Positions 25,601 to 33,943 are shown, counted from the first letter of the stretch. The stretch: DNA of 36,203 bases from Candidatus Mediterraneibacter excrementigallinarum (GCA_019120075.1 DWVT01000043.1:1-36203), one strand, 5' to 3'. Made by a program: numbers and translations. The notes: generated from the sequence alone by a model not told the origin.

Positions 25601-26290
25601 AACAAGCACATCACAGTTGATACAGAACACATGATGGATCGGAAGAATATTCAAAAATACCTGATTTTCGGGGTGATCGTTATCGGTAGAAGAAAATGTA
25701 TTGTCGATCAGATTCCGGTTTGAGAGCATGACACCTTTTCCCCGTCCGGTCGTACCGGAAGTAAAAAGTATCATCGCACAGTCATTTTCCGATACGCTCG
25801 GAGTGACGGTGCGCCCCGCAAACTCTTTCAGAATATTGTCAGAACATGGGACATGTTTTCCATGCTGAAGTGAGATATAAGATCTGACTCTCGGGCAGAG
25901 TTCTTTCACCCCCTCCACAAGAGGATGATGTTCCCAGTCATAGAACAGAATGTCTACGTCGGACCGGTTCAGACAGTCCGCCAGTCCCTGTACGTCGAGC
26001 TGAATATCCAGAGGCACCACTGTATTTCCGTTTTCCATAACGCCCAGCATAACAGCCAGATAATGATGGCTGCTGCTTCCAAGGAGGCCGATCTGCGCCC
26101 TGTGGCCGATAGCGGCATCCTGCTCTTTTGTCCAGGCTGCTATGGAGTCGCACTCTTCCGCAAACTGACGGTAAGTAACGTCATAAACAACATCATTGTC
26201 CTCATAGCGCAGGAACACATTCTCCCCGTGCTCTTTTCCTGCATTTTTTACAAGGTCGCAGATTGTTTTTGTGTTTTCGTAAGTAATCAT
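22685..26290 (-). CDS. NRPS-like enzyme: adenylation - carrier - condensation - adenylation tail
   Basis: This 1201-residue protein has four parts. Residues 1-515 are an AMP-binding domain closest in style to long-chain acyl-CoA synthetases (LFTSGTTGRGKGVMLSNRN about 175-193; GQGYGMSECSPVIS; GWLRTGDIGY; TGRKKNLIILSNGENVAPEQIE). Residues about 535-605 are a carrier domain with the phosphopantetheine site GLDSM (Ser566). Residues about 612-1010 are a condensation domain with the active-site H741-IVG-D745-G (canonical HHxxxDG, second His present). Residues about 1040-1201 resemble only the C-terminal part of another adenylation domain (GAWGSLYIMDRPTKGW, YQTGLHARILPDGTLDILER). No thioesterase or reductase is present. 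I infer loading of a fatty or aryl acid onto the carrier and transfer to an amine, giving an N-acyl product. The start at 26290 is favoured by GAGGGAG. It has its own promoter. Confidence 0.85.
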   Translation of the reverse strand: MITYENTKTICDLVKNAGKEHGENVFLRYEDNDVVYDVTYRQFAEECDSIAAWTKEQDAAIGHRAQIGLLGSSSHHYLAVMLGVMENGNTVVPLDIQLDVQGLADCLNRSDVDILFYDWEHHPLVEGVKELCPRVRSYISLQHGKHVPCSDNILKEFAGRTVTPSVSENDCAMILFTSGTTGRGKGVMLSNRNLIDNTFSSTDNDHPENQVFLNILPIHHVFCINCDVLVSLRYGNILCLNRDMSRLADHLQLFEPTAFRVVPMVAKALYNRFSLLRKQNPEKSVDEIKKEVFGSRLRRVSCGGGYLTPELARNYMDLGILIGQGYGMSECSPVISSAAWDRPDKIASVGRIVDRCEVRIVDGEIQVKSPSVMMGYYKDPENTAEAITEDGWLRTGDIGYVDEENFLYLTGRKKNLIILSNGENVAPEQIENMFADEMIVEDILVFEENDVITAEIYPNFKYAEACGITDIEGAVGESIAEINQKLPSFKRILNFRVRRDPFEKTSSRKIKRSNYFSQKKAQEEEKKKLVMPKTELQQKLYDIVSGILGHKDFGTDTDFYRAGLDSMGSVLLLTELSDRLNFSVTLDDLMANSSIEKLEVYYNKMQGEEKVDYSVRPVYPLTNLQIYFAYVMKGNTTANLPSLIRLDDSIDLERLKKAVEDLFDIHPGLKSIIQLDEGVYKSFRHDEKRVEIPIIRQTDKEFEETRKGLLVPYMYEKDEPLYHAGIYQTDSAKYLFLDIAHIVGDGMTLKILFEDLNDLYAGKQVEKENYTLFEYVLDEKAQEGKGKREQDIAYYRELMKDLKVRKSILTLRDFHDLDHGENASLRGRFTISPNQLNAFCRRNRVSENVMFLTAYNYCISIFSNEKDVVSTSIHSGRTDSRWSRLAGPLFISYLFRYTNVPHETVPQLLGRSARQIMETMRCHISALHADEMFFQYQGDILNLEEIGGAPAHRESIQLDSLPFHLQVMSNSEGFYFYELRYWKNRFDEQQLKVFMECMDVILEAMLTEPSVRRLKKHLPEHLFPKHYILKAGLVNDAAGFELIHDVSRNTLVKAYVFDETCRKQPYGAWGSLYIMDRPTKGWSDKITNPYGAGVLYQTGLHARILPDGTLDILERCGRTIMVENLTGREFLDLGKLEEVIQSYDGIDQAEAYTCWGPDHRLMLCADITGSETPDLEKLNAYISEKVEPGLVPKEIRFTEKV

Positions 26291-26325
26291 GATCTCCCTC
26301 ACTAAATAAAATAGATTCTCACCGG

Positions 26326-26360
26326 GCAGCCCTTTCCGAAAGACTTCCGCAAAGGGCTGC
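26326..26360 (-). promoter_or_regulatory. Leader hairpin of the NRPS-like gene
   Basis: GCAGCCCTTT (26326-26335) and AAAGGGCTGC (26351-26360) form a perfect 10-bp stem in the untranslated leader, about 36 bases before the start codon and after the promoter. No T-run follows, so termination is unlikely. It may be an operator or an mRNA-stability or attenuation element. Confidence 0.5.
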
Positions 26361-26391
26361 ACCTGTTTTTCAGACAACAAGCTACAGGAAT

Positions 26392-26420
26392 ACTATAGCA
26401 AATACGGAGGAAGATTTCAA
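26392..26420 (-). promoter_or_regulatory. Promoter of the NRPS-like gene
   Basis: On the minus strand TTGAAA (26420-26415), 17 bases, TATAGT (26397-26392). The -35 box begins immediately after the stop codon of the upstream P-type ATPase. The enzyme can therefore be expressed apart from the ATPase. Confidence 0.65.
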
Positions 26421-28853
26421 TTATACCAGCTTTATCATCTTTCCTTTCAGCTTCATATAGAGCCCCCGGATCTTCTCCACCAGCAAAGTCAGATACCGGA
26501 GTACAGGCTCTGTGGCAATTGCAAATACAACAAAAAGCATCACACATTCCGTGGTCATTCCCGTGATCGCAAAGAGATTATTCAGGAAGATACTGCAGAA
26601 CAGCAGTCCGGCAATACAGCCTCCCAGTATCGCGGCACGGATCTTGTTCATAGGGGCACTGATCTTATAGAGGATCATAAACCCTACGATCGCCAGCAGC
26701 ATGGTCGCCGCAGTAGATATATCCACAGAATCCACTCCGAATGTCCGTCCGAAAATGACCATCGCAGCCACCACTGCCGCGTCAGTGATCGCCGCCGGGA
26801 GAGCCTTCAGGAATACATTTGTCAGGAAGTGTCCCTTGATGATATTCTTATTTGGCTCAAGTGCCAGGAAAAACGCCGGGATCCCGATGGTAAACATACT
26901 GATCAGAGAAACCTGGGACGGTTCCAGCGGATAAGAAAACATAAACACCAGCGAGATCAGGCTCAGCAGGAAGGAGAAAATGTTCTTCACCAGGAACAGG
27001 CTGGCGGAACGCTGGATATTATTTACCACGCGCCTTCCCTCCAGGACGACCTCAGGCATACGCGAGAAGTCTGACTCCAGAAGAACAAGCTGGGAAGCCT
27101 GGGCTGCCGCCTCGCTTCCGGAAGCCATGGCAATACTGCAGTCCGCATCCTTGAGAGCCAGCACATCATTGACCCCGTCTCCGGTCATAGCCACTGTCCT
27201 GCCCGCATTCTTGAGGATCTGTACAAATTCTCTTTTCTGTCTTGGCGTAACGCGCCCGAATACTGTATTGTTAAGCAGCGCTTTTTCCATCTGTTCCGGC
27301 GTTTCCAGTTCGGACGCATCCACATAATTCCCGGCATTCCTTATCCCCGCCTGCTTTGCGACCCTTGAGACGGTCACCGGGTTATCCCCGGAGATCACCT
27401 TCACTTCCACACCCTGTTCTTCAAAATACTCGAAAGTCTCTTTAGCTGCTTCTCTGATCGGATTTGCAAGAAGGATATAGGCAAGGGGTGTCACCGCATG
27501 TTTCAGAGGCTTTCCGTCGATTTCTCCGTCATAAGTCCCGAACACAAGTACACGGGCTCCCTTCGAAGCGTATTCTGTGATTGTTTCCGCATAGTCTTCA
27601 TAATTCTCTTTCAGGACAAACTCCGGCGCTCCCAGCACGTATGCTTCGTCTTCAAATGTGACGCTGCTGTATTTCGTCGCTGAAGAAAATCCTGTCTTTG
27701 AAACAGGTTTTTTCCCGCTACCCTTTTTGAAGTGCTCCTTGATCGCAGCCATGGTAATATTGTCTCTCGTCATAGCCGCCGCAAAGTCGCTGATCAGTAC
27801 GTCAAGAGATTCCATCTCGTCCGGATCATACTCCTCTGAAGGGATCACTCCCTGTACCTTCATCGTGTTCTCCGTGATCGTTCCGGTCTTGTCCACACAG
27901 AGCACATCCACTCTGGCAAGTGTCTCGATGCATTTCATGTCATGGAGCAGCACTTTCTTCTGAGCAAGCCGCACAGAGCTGACCGCCAGAGCAACGCTCG
28001 CGAGAAGATAAAGTCCTTCCGGGATCATACCGATAACCGCTGCGATCATGGATGTGACACTGCTCTGGAATCCATCATGCTGAAAGAAAAATGCCTGGGA
28101 AAAGAGCACGAGACCGATGGGGATGATCGCCACGCCGACCCATTTTACCAGTTTATCCAGAGAACGGATCATCTCTGACTGTTCCCCTTCCTGCATCTCC
28201 TTTGCCTGCAGAGTCAGCTTTGAGATATAAGAGTCCTCTCCCACTTTATCCAGACGGGCATGGCACTGACCGGATACGATAAAGCTTCCGGACATCAGTT
28301 TCGCCCCTCTGCGCTTCGTGATCTCATCTGCTTCTCCTGTCAGGAGAGATTCGTTCACCTGCACCTCCCCCGCGCAGACTTCAGCGTCGGCGCAGACCTG
28401 ATTTCCCGCCTTAAATATGACGATATCGTCGATCACAAGATCCTCCGCGTCTACGACATGTTTCTTTCCGTCTCTCACCACCGTCGCCCTTGGAGCGTTG
28501 AGCATGGTCAGATTATCCAGTACCTGTTTTGCCCGCACCTCCTGCACGATACCGATCAGCGTATTGGCGATGATGACCGGCAGAAAGGTCAGATCCCGGA
28601 ACGATCCAACGATGCAGAGCAGTATAGCCAGAACCGCAAAGATCAGGTTAAAGTATGTAAATACATTTTGTTTTATGATGTCCTGAGTCGTCTTCGACGG
28701 AGGTTCCACCGCCCTGTTTGTCCATCCGTGGAGCCGGTGTTCCTGGACCTGCTGAGAGGTCAGCCCGGTATGATAGTCCGGACGGTATCGCGTCGTCGGG
28801 ATTCTTCTGTCTTTCTTTTCTTCCACAGCCTGCTGTCTTCTTCTCTTTGGCAT
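26421..28853 (-). CDS. Cation-translocating P-type ATPase (P2-like, substrate uncertain)
   Basis: This 810-residue P-type ATPase has phosphorylation Asp321 in CVDKTGTITEN, an actuator loop LLTGEADE (about residues 171-178, a TGEA variant of the TGES motif), a transport-site segment IGMIPEGLYLL (PEGL rather than the PEAL of Ca2+ pumps), the hinge MTGDGVNDVLALKDAD, and ten probable membrane segments. This combination resembles the CtpE-type / HAD-IC group of cation ATPases, some of which move Ca2+. The substrate is not certain. The start at 28853 (MPKRRRQQ) follows GGAAGG by 8 bases, and an upstream in-frame ATG is less likely. The N-terminus is strongly basic. A terminator hairpin separates it from ftsH; the NRPS-like gene follows under its own promoter. 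Confidence 0.88.
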   Translation of the reverse strand: MPKRRRQQAVEEKKDRRIPTTRYRPDYHTGLTSQQVQEHRLHGWTNRAVEPPSKTTQDIIKQNVFTYFNLIFAVLAILLCIVGSFRDLTFLPVIIANTLIGIVQEVRAKQVLDNLTMLNAPRATVVRDGKKHVVDAEDLVIDDIVIFKAGNQVCADAEVCAGEVQVNESLLTGEADEITKRRGAKLMSGSFIVSGQCHARLDKVGEDSYISKLTLQAKEMQEGEQSEMIRSLDKLVKWVGVAIIPIGLVLFSQAFFFQHDGFQSSVTSMIAAVIGMIPEGLYLLASVALAVSSVRLAQKKVLLHDMKCIETLARVDVLCVDKTGTITENTMKVQGVIPSEEYDPDEMESLDVLISDFAAAMTRDNITMAAIKEHFKKGSGKKPVSKTGFSSATKYSSVTFEDEAYVLGAPEFVLKENYEDYAETITEYASKGARVLVFGTYDGEIDGKPLKHAVTPLAYILLANPIREAAKETFEYFEEQGVEVKVISGDNPVTVSRVAKQAGIRNAGNYVDASELETPEQMEKALLNNTVFGRVTPRQKREFVQILKNAGRTVAMTGDGVNDVLALKDADCSIAMASGSEAAAQASQLVLLESDFSRMPEVVLEGRRVVNNIQRSASLFLVKNIFSFLLSLISLVFMFSYPLEPSQVSLISMFTIGIPAFFLALEPNKNIIKGHFLTNVFLKALPAAITDAAVVAAMVIFGRTFGVDSVDISTAATMLLAIVGFMILYKISAPMNKIRAAILGGCIAGLLFCSIFLNNLFAITGMTTECVMLFVVFAIATEPVLRYLTLLVEKIRGLYMKLKGKMIKLV

Positions 28854-28922
28854 ATAAACATCCTTCCCTATTTTTTTCCTGCTGTTAATCTGTGCAGAAT
28901 TTTCCCCGCAGATAAAGACACT

Positions 28923-28945
28923 GCCCCGTGTTTTTTTCACGGGGC
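28923..28945 (-). terminator. Hairpin terminator after ftsH
   Basis: A perfect 8-bp GC stem (GCCCCGTG/CACGGGGC) with a 7-base T (plus) or A (minus) loop lies about 65 bases after the ftsH stop. The T-run after it on the minus strand is short (CTTTAT), so read-through to the downstream ATPase gene is possible. Confidence 0.55.
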
Positions 28946-29009
28946 TGTCCTGTTTTCATTCCTTATTCTAACATACTGGAGAAACTTTTCCAGAGACTTC
29001 ATAAAATCT

Positions 29010-30857
29010 TTAGTTTTTCTCCTCCGAATCTTCCTTTTTATTGAGGATATACATGAACTCCTCTCCTGTGATGGTCTCCTTCTCATAGAGATATTTTGCC
29101 AGTTCATGCAGTTTTCCCTTATTCTCCTTCAGAAGGTTCATCGCCTTGTCATAGGCCTGCTTCACAGTATCAACAACCATATCGTCGATCGTGGAGGCCG
29201 TCTCCGGCGAGCAGCTCAGGCTGCTGTCTCCGCCCAGATAAGGATTGACCTGGGTCTCCAGAGCTACCATGCCGAAACGGTCGCTCATGCCGAATCTGGT
29301 GATCATCGCCCTCGCCAGCTTTGTTGCCTGCCCAATATCATTGAAAGCTCCTGTAGTCACAGAATCAAAGATCAGCTCCTCCGCACATCTTCCTCCGGTC
29401 AGAGTTGCGATCTTGTTCTCGATTTCTTCTCTGGACATCAGGTTTCTCTCCTCCTCATCCACCTGCATGGTGTATCCGAGGGCCCCTGATGTACGGGGTA
29501 TGATCGTGATCTTTGTGACCGGCGCCGAATTGGTCTGCAGCGCAGCAACAAGGGCATGCCCGATCTCATGGTAAGACACAATAAGTTTCTCCTTTGTGGA
29601 AAGCACCTTGTTTTTCTTCTGATACCCTGCGATGACTACCTCGATACTCTCCTCCAGATCCTCCTGCGTCACGTATTTTCGGTTATCGCGGACCGCACGG
29701 AGCGCCGCCTCATTTACCATATTTGCAAGCTCCGCCCCGGAGGCGCCGGAAGCCGCCCGGGCAATGGCGTTAAAGTCCACGTTGTCAGACAGTTTTACTT
29801 TCCGTGCATGTACTTTCAGGATTTCCTCTCTTCCCTTCAGATCCGGAAGTTCCACCGGGATCCGCCTGTCAAATCGTCCTGGTCTTAACAGCGCCGGATC
29901 CAGACTGTCCGGACGGTTTGTTGCCGCCAGGATGACAACACCCTTGGAAGCATCAAAACCATCCATTTCGGTCAGCAGCTGATTCAGTGTCTGTTCTCTT
30001 TCATCGTTTCCGCTGAATCCCTGGCTGTCCCTCTTCTTTCCGATGGTATCGATCTCGTCGATAAAGACGATGCAGGGTGCCTTCTCATTTGCCTGTTTGA
30101 ACAGATCCCGTACTTTGGACGCTCCCATTCCCACAAACATCTCTACAAATTCAGAGCCGGAAATAGAGAAGAAGGGAACCTCCGCTTCTCCCGCCACTGC
30201 TTTGGCGAGAAGAGTTTTACCCGTTCCCGGAGGTCCTACGAGCAGTGCCCCTTTCGGGCAGACAGCTCCGATCTCCTGATATTTGCCCGGATTATGAAGA
30301 AAATCCACAATCTCAGTGAGCAGCTCTTTCGCCTCATCCTCCCCGGCAACATCATTGAATGTGATCCCTGTTGTAGACTCCACATAGACTTTGGCGTTGC
30401 TCTTTCCAAACTGCATGAATGGGTTGCCTCCCGCTCCGCCGCCCATCTTTTTCATCATCTGCTTTGCCAGAAGCTGTCCCAGAGCCCAGAAGATCAGGAC
30501 AGGAATGACAATGGAGATGAGCATGCTCAGGATCGGGTTCATCTCCTCCTGAGCCACTCTGCCGAATTCACACCCGGCATTCTCCAGACGGTTTACGAGT
30601 TCCGGATCATCAAACGTCGTTGTTTCATACTGCTGAGGGTTTTCACTCTTATCCATAAAATAGATCGTATCTCCCTCAAGCTGTACCTTTGAGACCTGTC
30701 GTTCCTCAATCATATTCAGAAAGGTCCCGTAATCTACTTCTTTCACATTCGATCCCATGAACATTGGAAATACAAACCAGTTCAGAAGTATCAGTACTAT
30801 AAATGCGATCAGATAATATATGATCAGCGGTTTCTTCGGTTTCTGTACCTGTTTCAT
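29010..30857 (-). CDS. ftsH: ATP-dependent zinc metalloprotease FtsH
   Basis: This 615-residue membrane AAA+ protease degrades damaged or regulatory membrane and cytosolic proteins. Two membrane segments (about residues 10-32 and 108-130) flank an extracytoplasmic domain. The AAA module has Walker A GPPGTGKT (208-215), Walker [10 protein letters not shown] (262-270), pore loop [10 protein letters not shown], and arginine fingers in RPGRFDRR. The zinc site is HEIGH (His430-His434), an Ile-for-Ala variant of the common HEAGH, with the third ligand in [11 protein letters not shown]. The start has AGGAGG 6 bases upstream. It begins 40 bases after the riboswitch-controlled ATPase gene, with no terminator between, so it is probably in the same Mn2+-responsive transcript. 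Confidence 0.95.
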   Translation of the reverse strand: MKQVQKPKKPLIIYYLIAFIVLILLNWFVFPMFMGSNVKEVDYGTFLNMIEERQVSKVQLEGDTIYFMDKSENPQQYETTTFDDPELVNRLENAGCEFGRVAQEEMNPILSMLISIVIPVLIFWALGQLLAKQMMKKMGGGAGGNPFMQFGKSNAKVYVESTTGITFNDVAGEDEAKELLTEIVDFLHNPGKYQEIGAVCPKGALLVGPPGTGKTLLAKAVAGEAEVPFFSISGSEFVEMFVGMGASKVRDLFKQANEKAPCIVFIDEIDTIGKKRDSQGFSGNDEREQTLNQLLTEMDGFDASKGVVILAATNRPDSLDPALLRPGRFDRRIPVELPDLKGREEILKVHARKVKLSDNVDFNAIARAASGASGAELANMVNEAALRAVRDNRKYVTQEDLEESIEVVIAGYQKKNKVLSTKEKLIVSYHEIGHALVAALQTNSAPVTKITIIPRTSGALGYTMQVDEEERNLMSREEIENKIATLTGGRCAEELIFDSVTTGAFNDIGQATKLARAMITRFGMSDRFGMVALETQVNPYLGGDSSLSCSPETASTIDDMVVDTVKQAYDKAMNLLKENKGKLHELAKYLYEKETITGEEFMYILNKKEDSEEKN

Positions 30858-30897
30858 TCTATTCCTCCTTTGCCGATCTCTGATCCCACCCTCATTT

Positions 30898-33519
30898 TTA
30901 TTTCTTCCGTTTTTTCAGTGCCATCCGGATTGCTTTCAGAAGCTGGATGATCGGGATATTGACCGCTGCAAGTCCATAGACTGTGAGCAGCTGGATAAAT
31001 GTCAGCGACTGTACCTGGAATACATTGTGCAGTGCCGGAATCGTCACAACGGATGTGATCAGTATCATTCCGAGAAGGAATGCGCCGATCAGCCATTTGT
31101 TGTCGATCACTCTTTTCGAGAATACGACCGGTCTGTCAGATTTACAGTTAAATCCATGGAACAGTCTTGCCGAACAGAGTGTTGCAAACGCCATCGTGCT
31201 GCCCAGCAGTTCGTTCTCTCCATGATAGCCTATCAGGAATGCGATCATAGTGGTAACGCCGATAGAAAGTCCTTCTGTGCCGATCTTGATAAGAAAATCT
31301 TTCGTCAGGATCGACTCGTTCATCGGTCTCGGCTTGTCGTCCATCACTTCTTTTGAATGAGGCTCCAGGCCAAGCGCGATTGCCGGAAGGCTGTCTGTCA
31401 GAAGGTTGATAAACAGCAGGTGCACCGGCGCGAAAGGAACCGGAAGTGCCGTAATGGACGCATAAAGCACCGCCAGGATCGCCCCGAAATTTCCTGACAG
31501 CAGGAACTGGATCGCACTCTTGATATTTCTGTAAAGATTACGTCCGTTCTCCACCGCCTTGACAATGGTCGCAAAATTATCGTCTGTAAGTACCATGGCA
31601 GCCGCATCCTTGGACACCTCGCTTCCGGTGATTCCCATTGCGACACCGATATCTGCCTGTTTCAGAGCCGGCGCATCGTTCACACCGTCTCCTGTCATGG
31701 CAACAATATTTCCTTTGTCCTGCCATGCCCTTACGATACGGATCTTATGCTCCGGTGAAACACGGGCATAGACAGAAATTCCTTCGACAAAGTCTTTCAG
31801 CTCTTCATCCGACATGTTCTCGATCACAGCACCCTCGCATGCCTCGGATTCATCCTGGAGGATTCCGATCCTCTTTGCGATCGCCGCCGCGGTCACCTTG
31901 TGATCTCCGGTTATCATGATCGGCCGGATTCCCGCGCGCTTACACTCTGCCACAGCCGCCTTCGACTCCACTCGCGGTGGATCCATCATTGCGATCAGGC
32001 CAAGGAAGATAAGATCATACTCATCATCCAGGCTGAGCTCAAGCTCATCGGATACAACTTTATATGCAAACGCAAGAACACGGAGTCCGGATCTTGAGAA
32101 TTCCTGATTCTGCTCCTCGATCTGTTTTCTGTCCTCCGGAGTGATAGGACGCACTTCGTTTCCGATCTGTATGCTGACCATGCGGTCAAGCAGAACATCC
32201 ACCGCACCTTTCACCACCATGGTCGGAATTCCTTCCATCGTGTGCTTTGTAGCCATCAGTTTCCGGTCACTGTCAAACGGATTCTCACTCTCTCTCGGAT
32301 ATTTTGCCTTGACATCATCAGGATCCAGCCCCAGTTTTGTCGCCAGGTTGAGGAGCGCCGTCTCTGTAGGATCGCCGATTTCAACGCCGTCTGTATTTGA
32401 AGAATCGTTACAGAGGATACTGCTGATGAGCAGTCTGCTCTGAGACGGATCGTTGAGATCGATATCTTCCGCCTTGATCCGAAGACCATCTACATAGTAA
32501 TCTTCAACCGTCATCTTATTCTGAGTCAGCGTACCTGTCTTATCCGAACAGATGATGGAGACACTTCCCAGACCTTCTACAGCCTGCAGTTTTCTCATGA
32601 TCGCATGTTCCTTCGCCATCTTCTGTGTTCCAAAGGAAAGAACGATCGTGACGATTGAACTCAGCGCCTCCGGAATTGCCGCGACTGCAAGAGCAACGGC
32701 GAAGAGGAATGCGTCTCCGATATTGTCGCCTCTGAAAATGCTGATACCGAAAAGGATCGCGCAGAAGACAAGGATCAGGATAGAAAGTTTCTGTCCGAAC
32801 TGATCCAGATTGATCTGCAGCGGCGTTCTCTTTTCTGACGTTGTCTTGAGAAGACTGGCAATCTTTCCGACCTCTGTCTCCATACCGATAGCTGTCACAA
32901 CAAAGGAACCGCGTCCGTAAGTGACGAAGCTTCCGGAGTACACCATGTTCACCCTGTCGCCCAGCGGCACTTCATCTGCATTGATGATATCAGTCTGTTT
33001 TTCTACGCCAAGACTCTCTCCTGTCAGCGCGCTTTCATCCACTTTGAGGCTGGTGCATTCAATGATACGTCCGTCTGCCGGGATATAGTCTCCTGCATCT
33101 AGCATGACTGTATCTCCCACTGTCACTTCAGAAGACGGGATCTGAACCACACTGCCGCCACGGAGCACTTTTGCCTCCGGCCCGGAAAGTTTCTTCAGGC
33201 TCGCAAGCGACTGCTCTGCCTTCACAGTCTGTACGGTTCCGAGGATCGCATTCATCGTGATCACGATCACGATAACAGCCGCGCTTTCCGCATCCCCCAT
33301 AAAGCCTGACACGATCGCTGCAATGATAAGGATGATGACAAGAAAATCCTTATACTGTTCCAGAAAGATCTGAAGGACTGTCTTTTTCTTTCCCTCCACC
33401 AGCTCGTTCGGTCCATATTTCTCTTTGTGTTCCTTCACCTGTTCCTCGGTGAGAGGCTCAGTAGAACCGTTAAGCTCTTTCATTGTCTCTTCTGCAGACA
33501 ACTGATAATAGTTTTTCAT
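30898..33519 (-). CDS. P2A-type cation ATPase, probable Mn2+ (or Ca2+) exporter
   Basis: This 873-residue SERCA/PMCA-like P-type ATPase has the N-terminal cation ATPase domain (YYQLSAEETMKEL... YGPNELVEG), actuator LTGES (residues 165-169), transport site AIPEALSSIV (PEAL 283-286), phosphorylation Asp326 in CSDKTGTLTQNKM, the hinge MTGDGVNDAPALKQADIGVAMG, and a ten-helix membrane domain with NLLTDSLPAIALGLEP. By sequence alone it would be called a Ca2+ pump. The leader carries a yybP-ykoY riboswitch, which senses Mn2+. P2A pumps under this riboswitch (for example the YoaB type in Lactococcus) are linked to Mn2+ efflux, so Mn2+ is the likelier substrate. The start at 33519 (MKNYYQLS) follows GGAGG by 8 bases. 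Confidence 0.9.
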   Translation of the reverse strand: MKNYYQLSAEETMKELNGSTEPLTEEQVKEHKEKYGPNELVEGKKKTVLQIFLEQYKDFLVIILIIAAIVSGFMGDAESAAVIVIVITMNAILGTVQTVKAEQSLASLKKLSGPEAKVLRGGSVVQIPSSEVTVGDTVMLDAGDYIPADGRIIECTSLKVDESALTGESLGVEKQTDIINADEVPLGDRVNMVYSGSFVTYGRGSFVVTAIGMETEVGKIASLLKTTSEKRTPLQINLDQFGQKLSILILVFCAILFGISIFRGDNIGDAFLFAVALAVAAIPEALSSIVTIVLSFGTQKMAKEHAIMRKLQAVEGLGSVSIICSDKTGTLTQNKMTVEDYYVDGLRIKAEDIDLNDPSQSRLLISSILCNDSSNTDGVEIGDPTETALLNLATKLGLDPDDVKAKYPRESENPFDSDRKLMATKHTMEGIPTMVVKGAVDVLLDRMVSIQIGNEVRPITPEDRKQIEEQNQEFSRSGLRVLAFAYKVVSDELELSLDDEYDLIFLGLIAMMDPPRVESKAAVAECKRAGIRPIMITGDHKVTAAAIAKRIGILQDESEACEGAVIENMSDEELKDFVEGISVYARVSPEHKIRIVRAWQDKGNIVAMTGDGVNDAPALKQADIGVAMGITGSEVSKDAAAMVLTDDNFATIVKAVENGRNLYRNIKSAIQFLLSGNFGAILAVLYASITALPVPFAPVHLLFINLLTDSLPAIALGLEPHSKEVMDDKPRPMNESILTKDFLIKIGTEGLSIGVTTMIAFLIGYHGENELLGSTMAFATLCSARLFHGFNCKSDRPVVFSKRVIDNKWLIGAFLLGMILITSVVTIPALHNVFQVQSLTFIQLLTVYGLAAVNIPIIQLLKAIRMALKKRKK

Positions 33520-33541
33520 TTCTCTGACCTCCGTTTTCCCC

Positions 33542-33684
33542 GTGCAATAAAAAAGAGACATTTATTGCACTCTTTTATTATGCAATAAAAGTCTCACCAT
33601 TTAATCGCGATACGGATGGGATCTGCCATCGTACTGACGATATCGCAAACACCTTTTCAGGTGCCAGTTACTCCCTTTTACCAA
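33542..33684 (-). ncRNA. yybP-ykoY (Mn2+) riboswitch with terminator/antiterminator
   Basis: Read on the minus strand from 33684, closing helix P1 is TAAAAG (33680-33675) with CTTTTA (33591-33586). The conserved L1 sequence GGGAGTAAC follows P1, P2 is CACCT-GAAA-AGGTG, and P3 is GCGATA/TATCGC, carrying the L3 motif TCGTCA and an inner GATGG/CCATC stem. The 3' end has the conserved GAGAC. This is the yybP-ykoY architecture, with Mn2+ bound between L1 and L3. Downstream, GAGACTTTTATTGCA pairs with TGCAATAAATGTCTC (one mismatch), followed by T6, forming a terminator that consumes the 3' strand of P1. An exclusive hairpin GTGCAATAAA/TTTATTGCAC (33570-33561 with 33551-33542) buries the T6. Mn2+ should therefore favour read-through. 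Confidence 0.88.
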
Positions 33685-33689
33685 GGTTA

Positions 33690-33718
33690 AATATAAATGA
33701 TTTTCCTGGATATGTCAA
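33690..33718 (-). promoter_or_regulatory. Promoter of the Mn2+-riboswitch operon
   Basis: On the minus strand a perfect TTGACA (33718-33713), 17 bases, TATATT (33695-33690). The start of transcription falls near 33683, at the 5' edge of the riboswitch. From 33720 to 33880 I see nothing further that I can name. Confidence 0.8.
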
Positions 33719-33883
33719 TCATTTTCACATTTTTTTAACAACAGCCCCGCCTATCGTAATAGAAGATCAGGACAATACTGACATGGATCCGGTCAGGCAC
33801 GGTCGGTGTCTCTCATTGCTTCAAAGACAGTATTTCCCAAACTCCGACGCGTATTCTCCTAAAAACGGCTGCCCTGTTTTCCT

Positions 33884-33910
33884 GCAAATCCGGGCTTTGG
33901 CTCGTCACGG
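33884..33910. repeat. Dispersed 27-bp repeat, copy A
   Basis: GCAAATCCGGGCTTTGGCTC followed by GTCACGG. It matches copy B (35447-35473) at 22 of 27 positions in the same orientation. Both copies lie a few bases beyond the T-run of a terminator hairpin when read on the minus strand. The two copies flank gdhA. A weaker third match is at 35666-35688. Confidence 0.6.
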
Positions 33911-33913
33911 ACG

Positions 33914-33943
33914 AAAAAAGGCTGCCGCTTTTCAGCGGCAGCC
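33914..33943 (-). terminator. Intrinsic terminator of gdhA
   Basis: On the minus strand a perfect 10-bp stem GGCTGCCGCT/AGCGGCAGCC with a GAAA loop and T6 follows, 38 bases after the gdhA stop codon. Confidence 0.93.

Noticed and set aside
28260..29489. A 409-codon open frame on the plus strand
   Set aside because: It spans antisense parts of the P-type ATPase, the intergenic terminator and ftsH, so it cannot be a single real gene.
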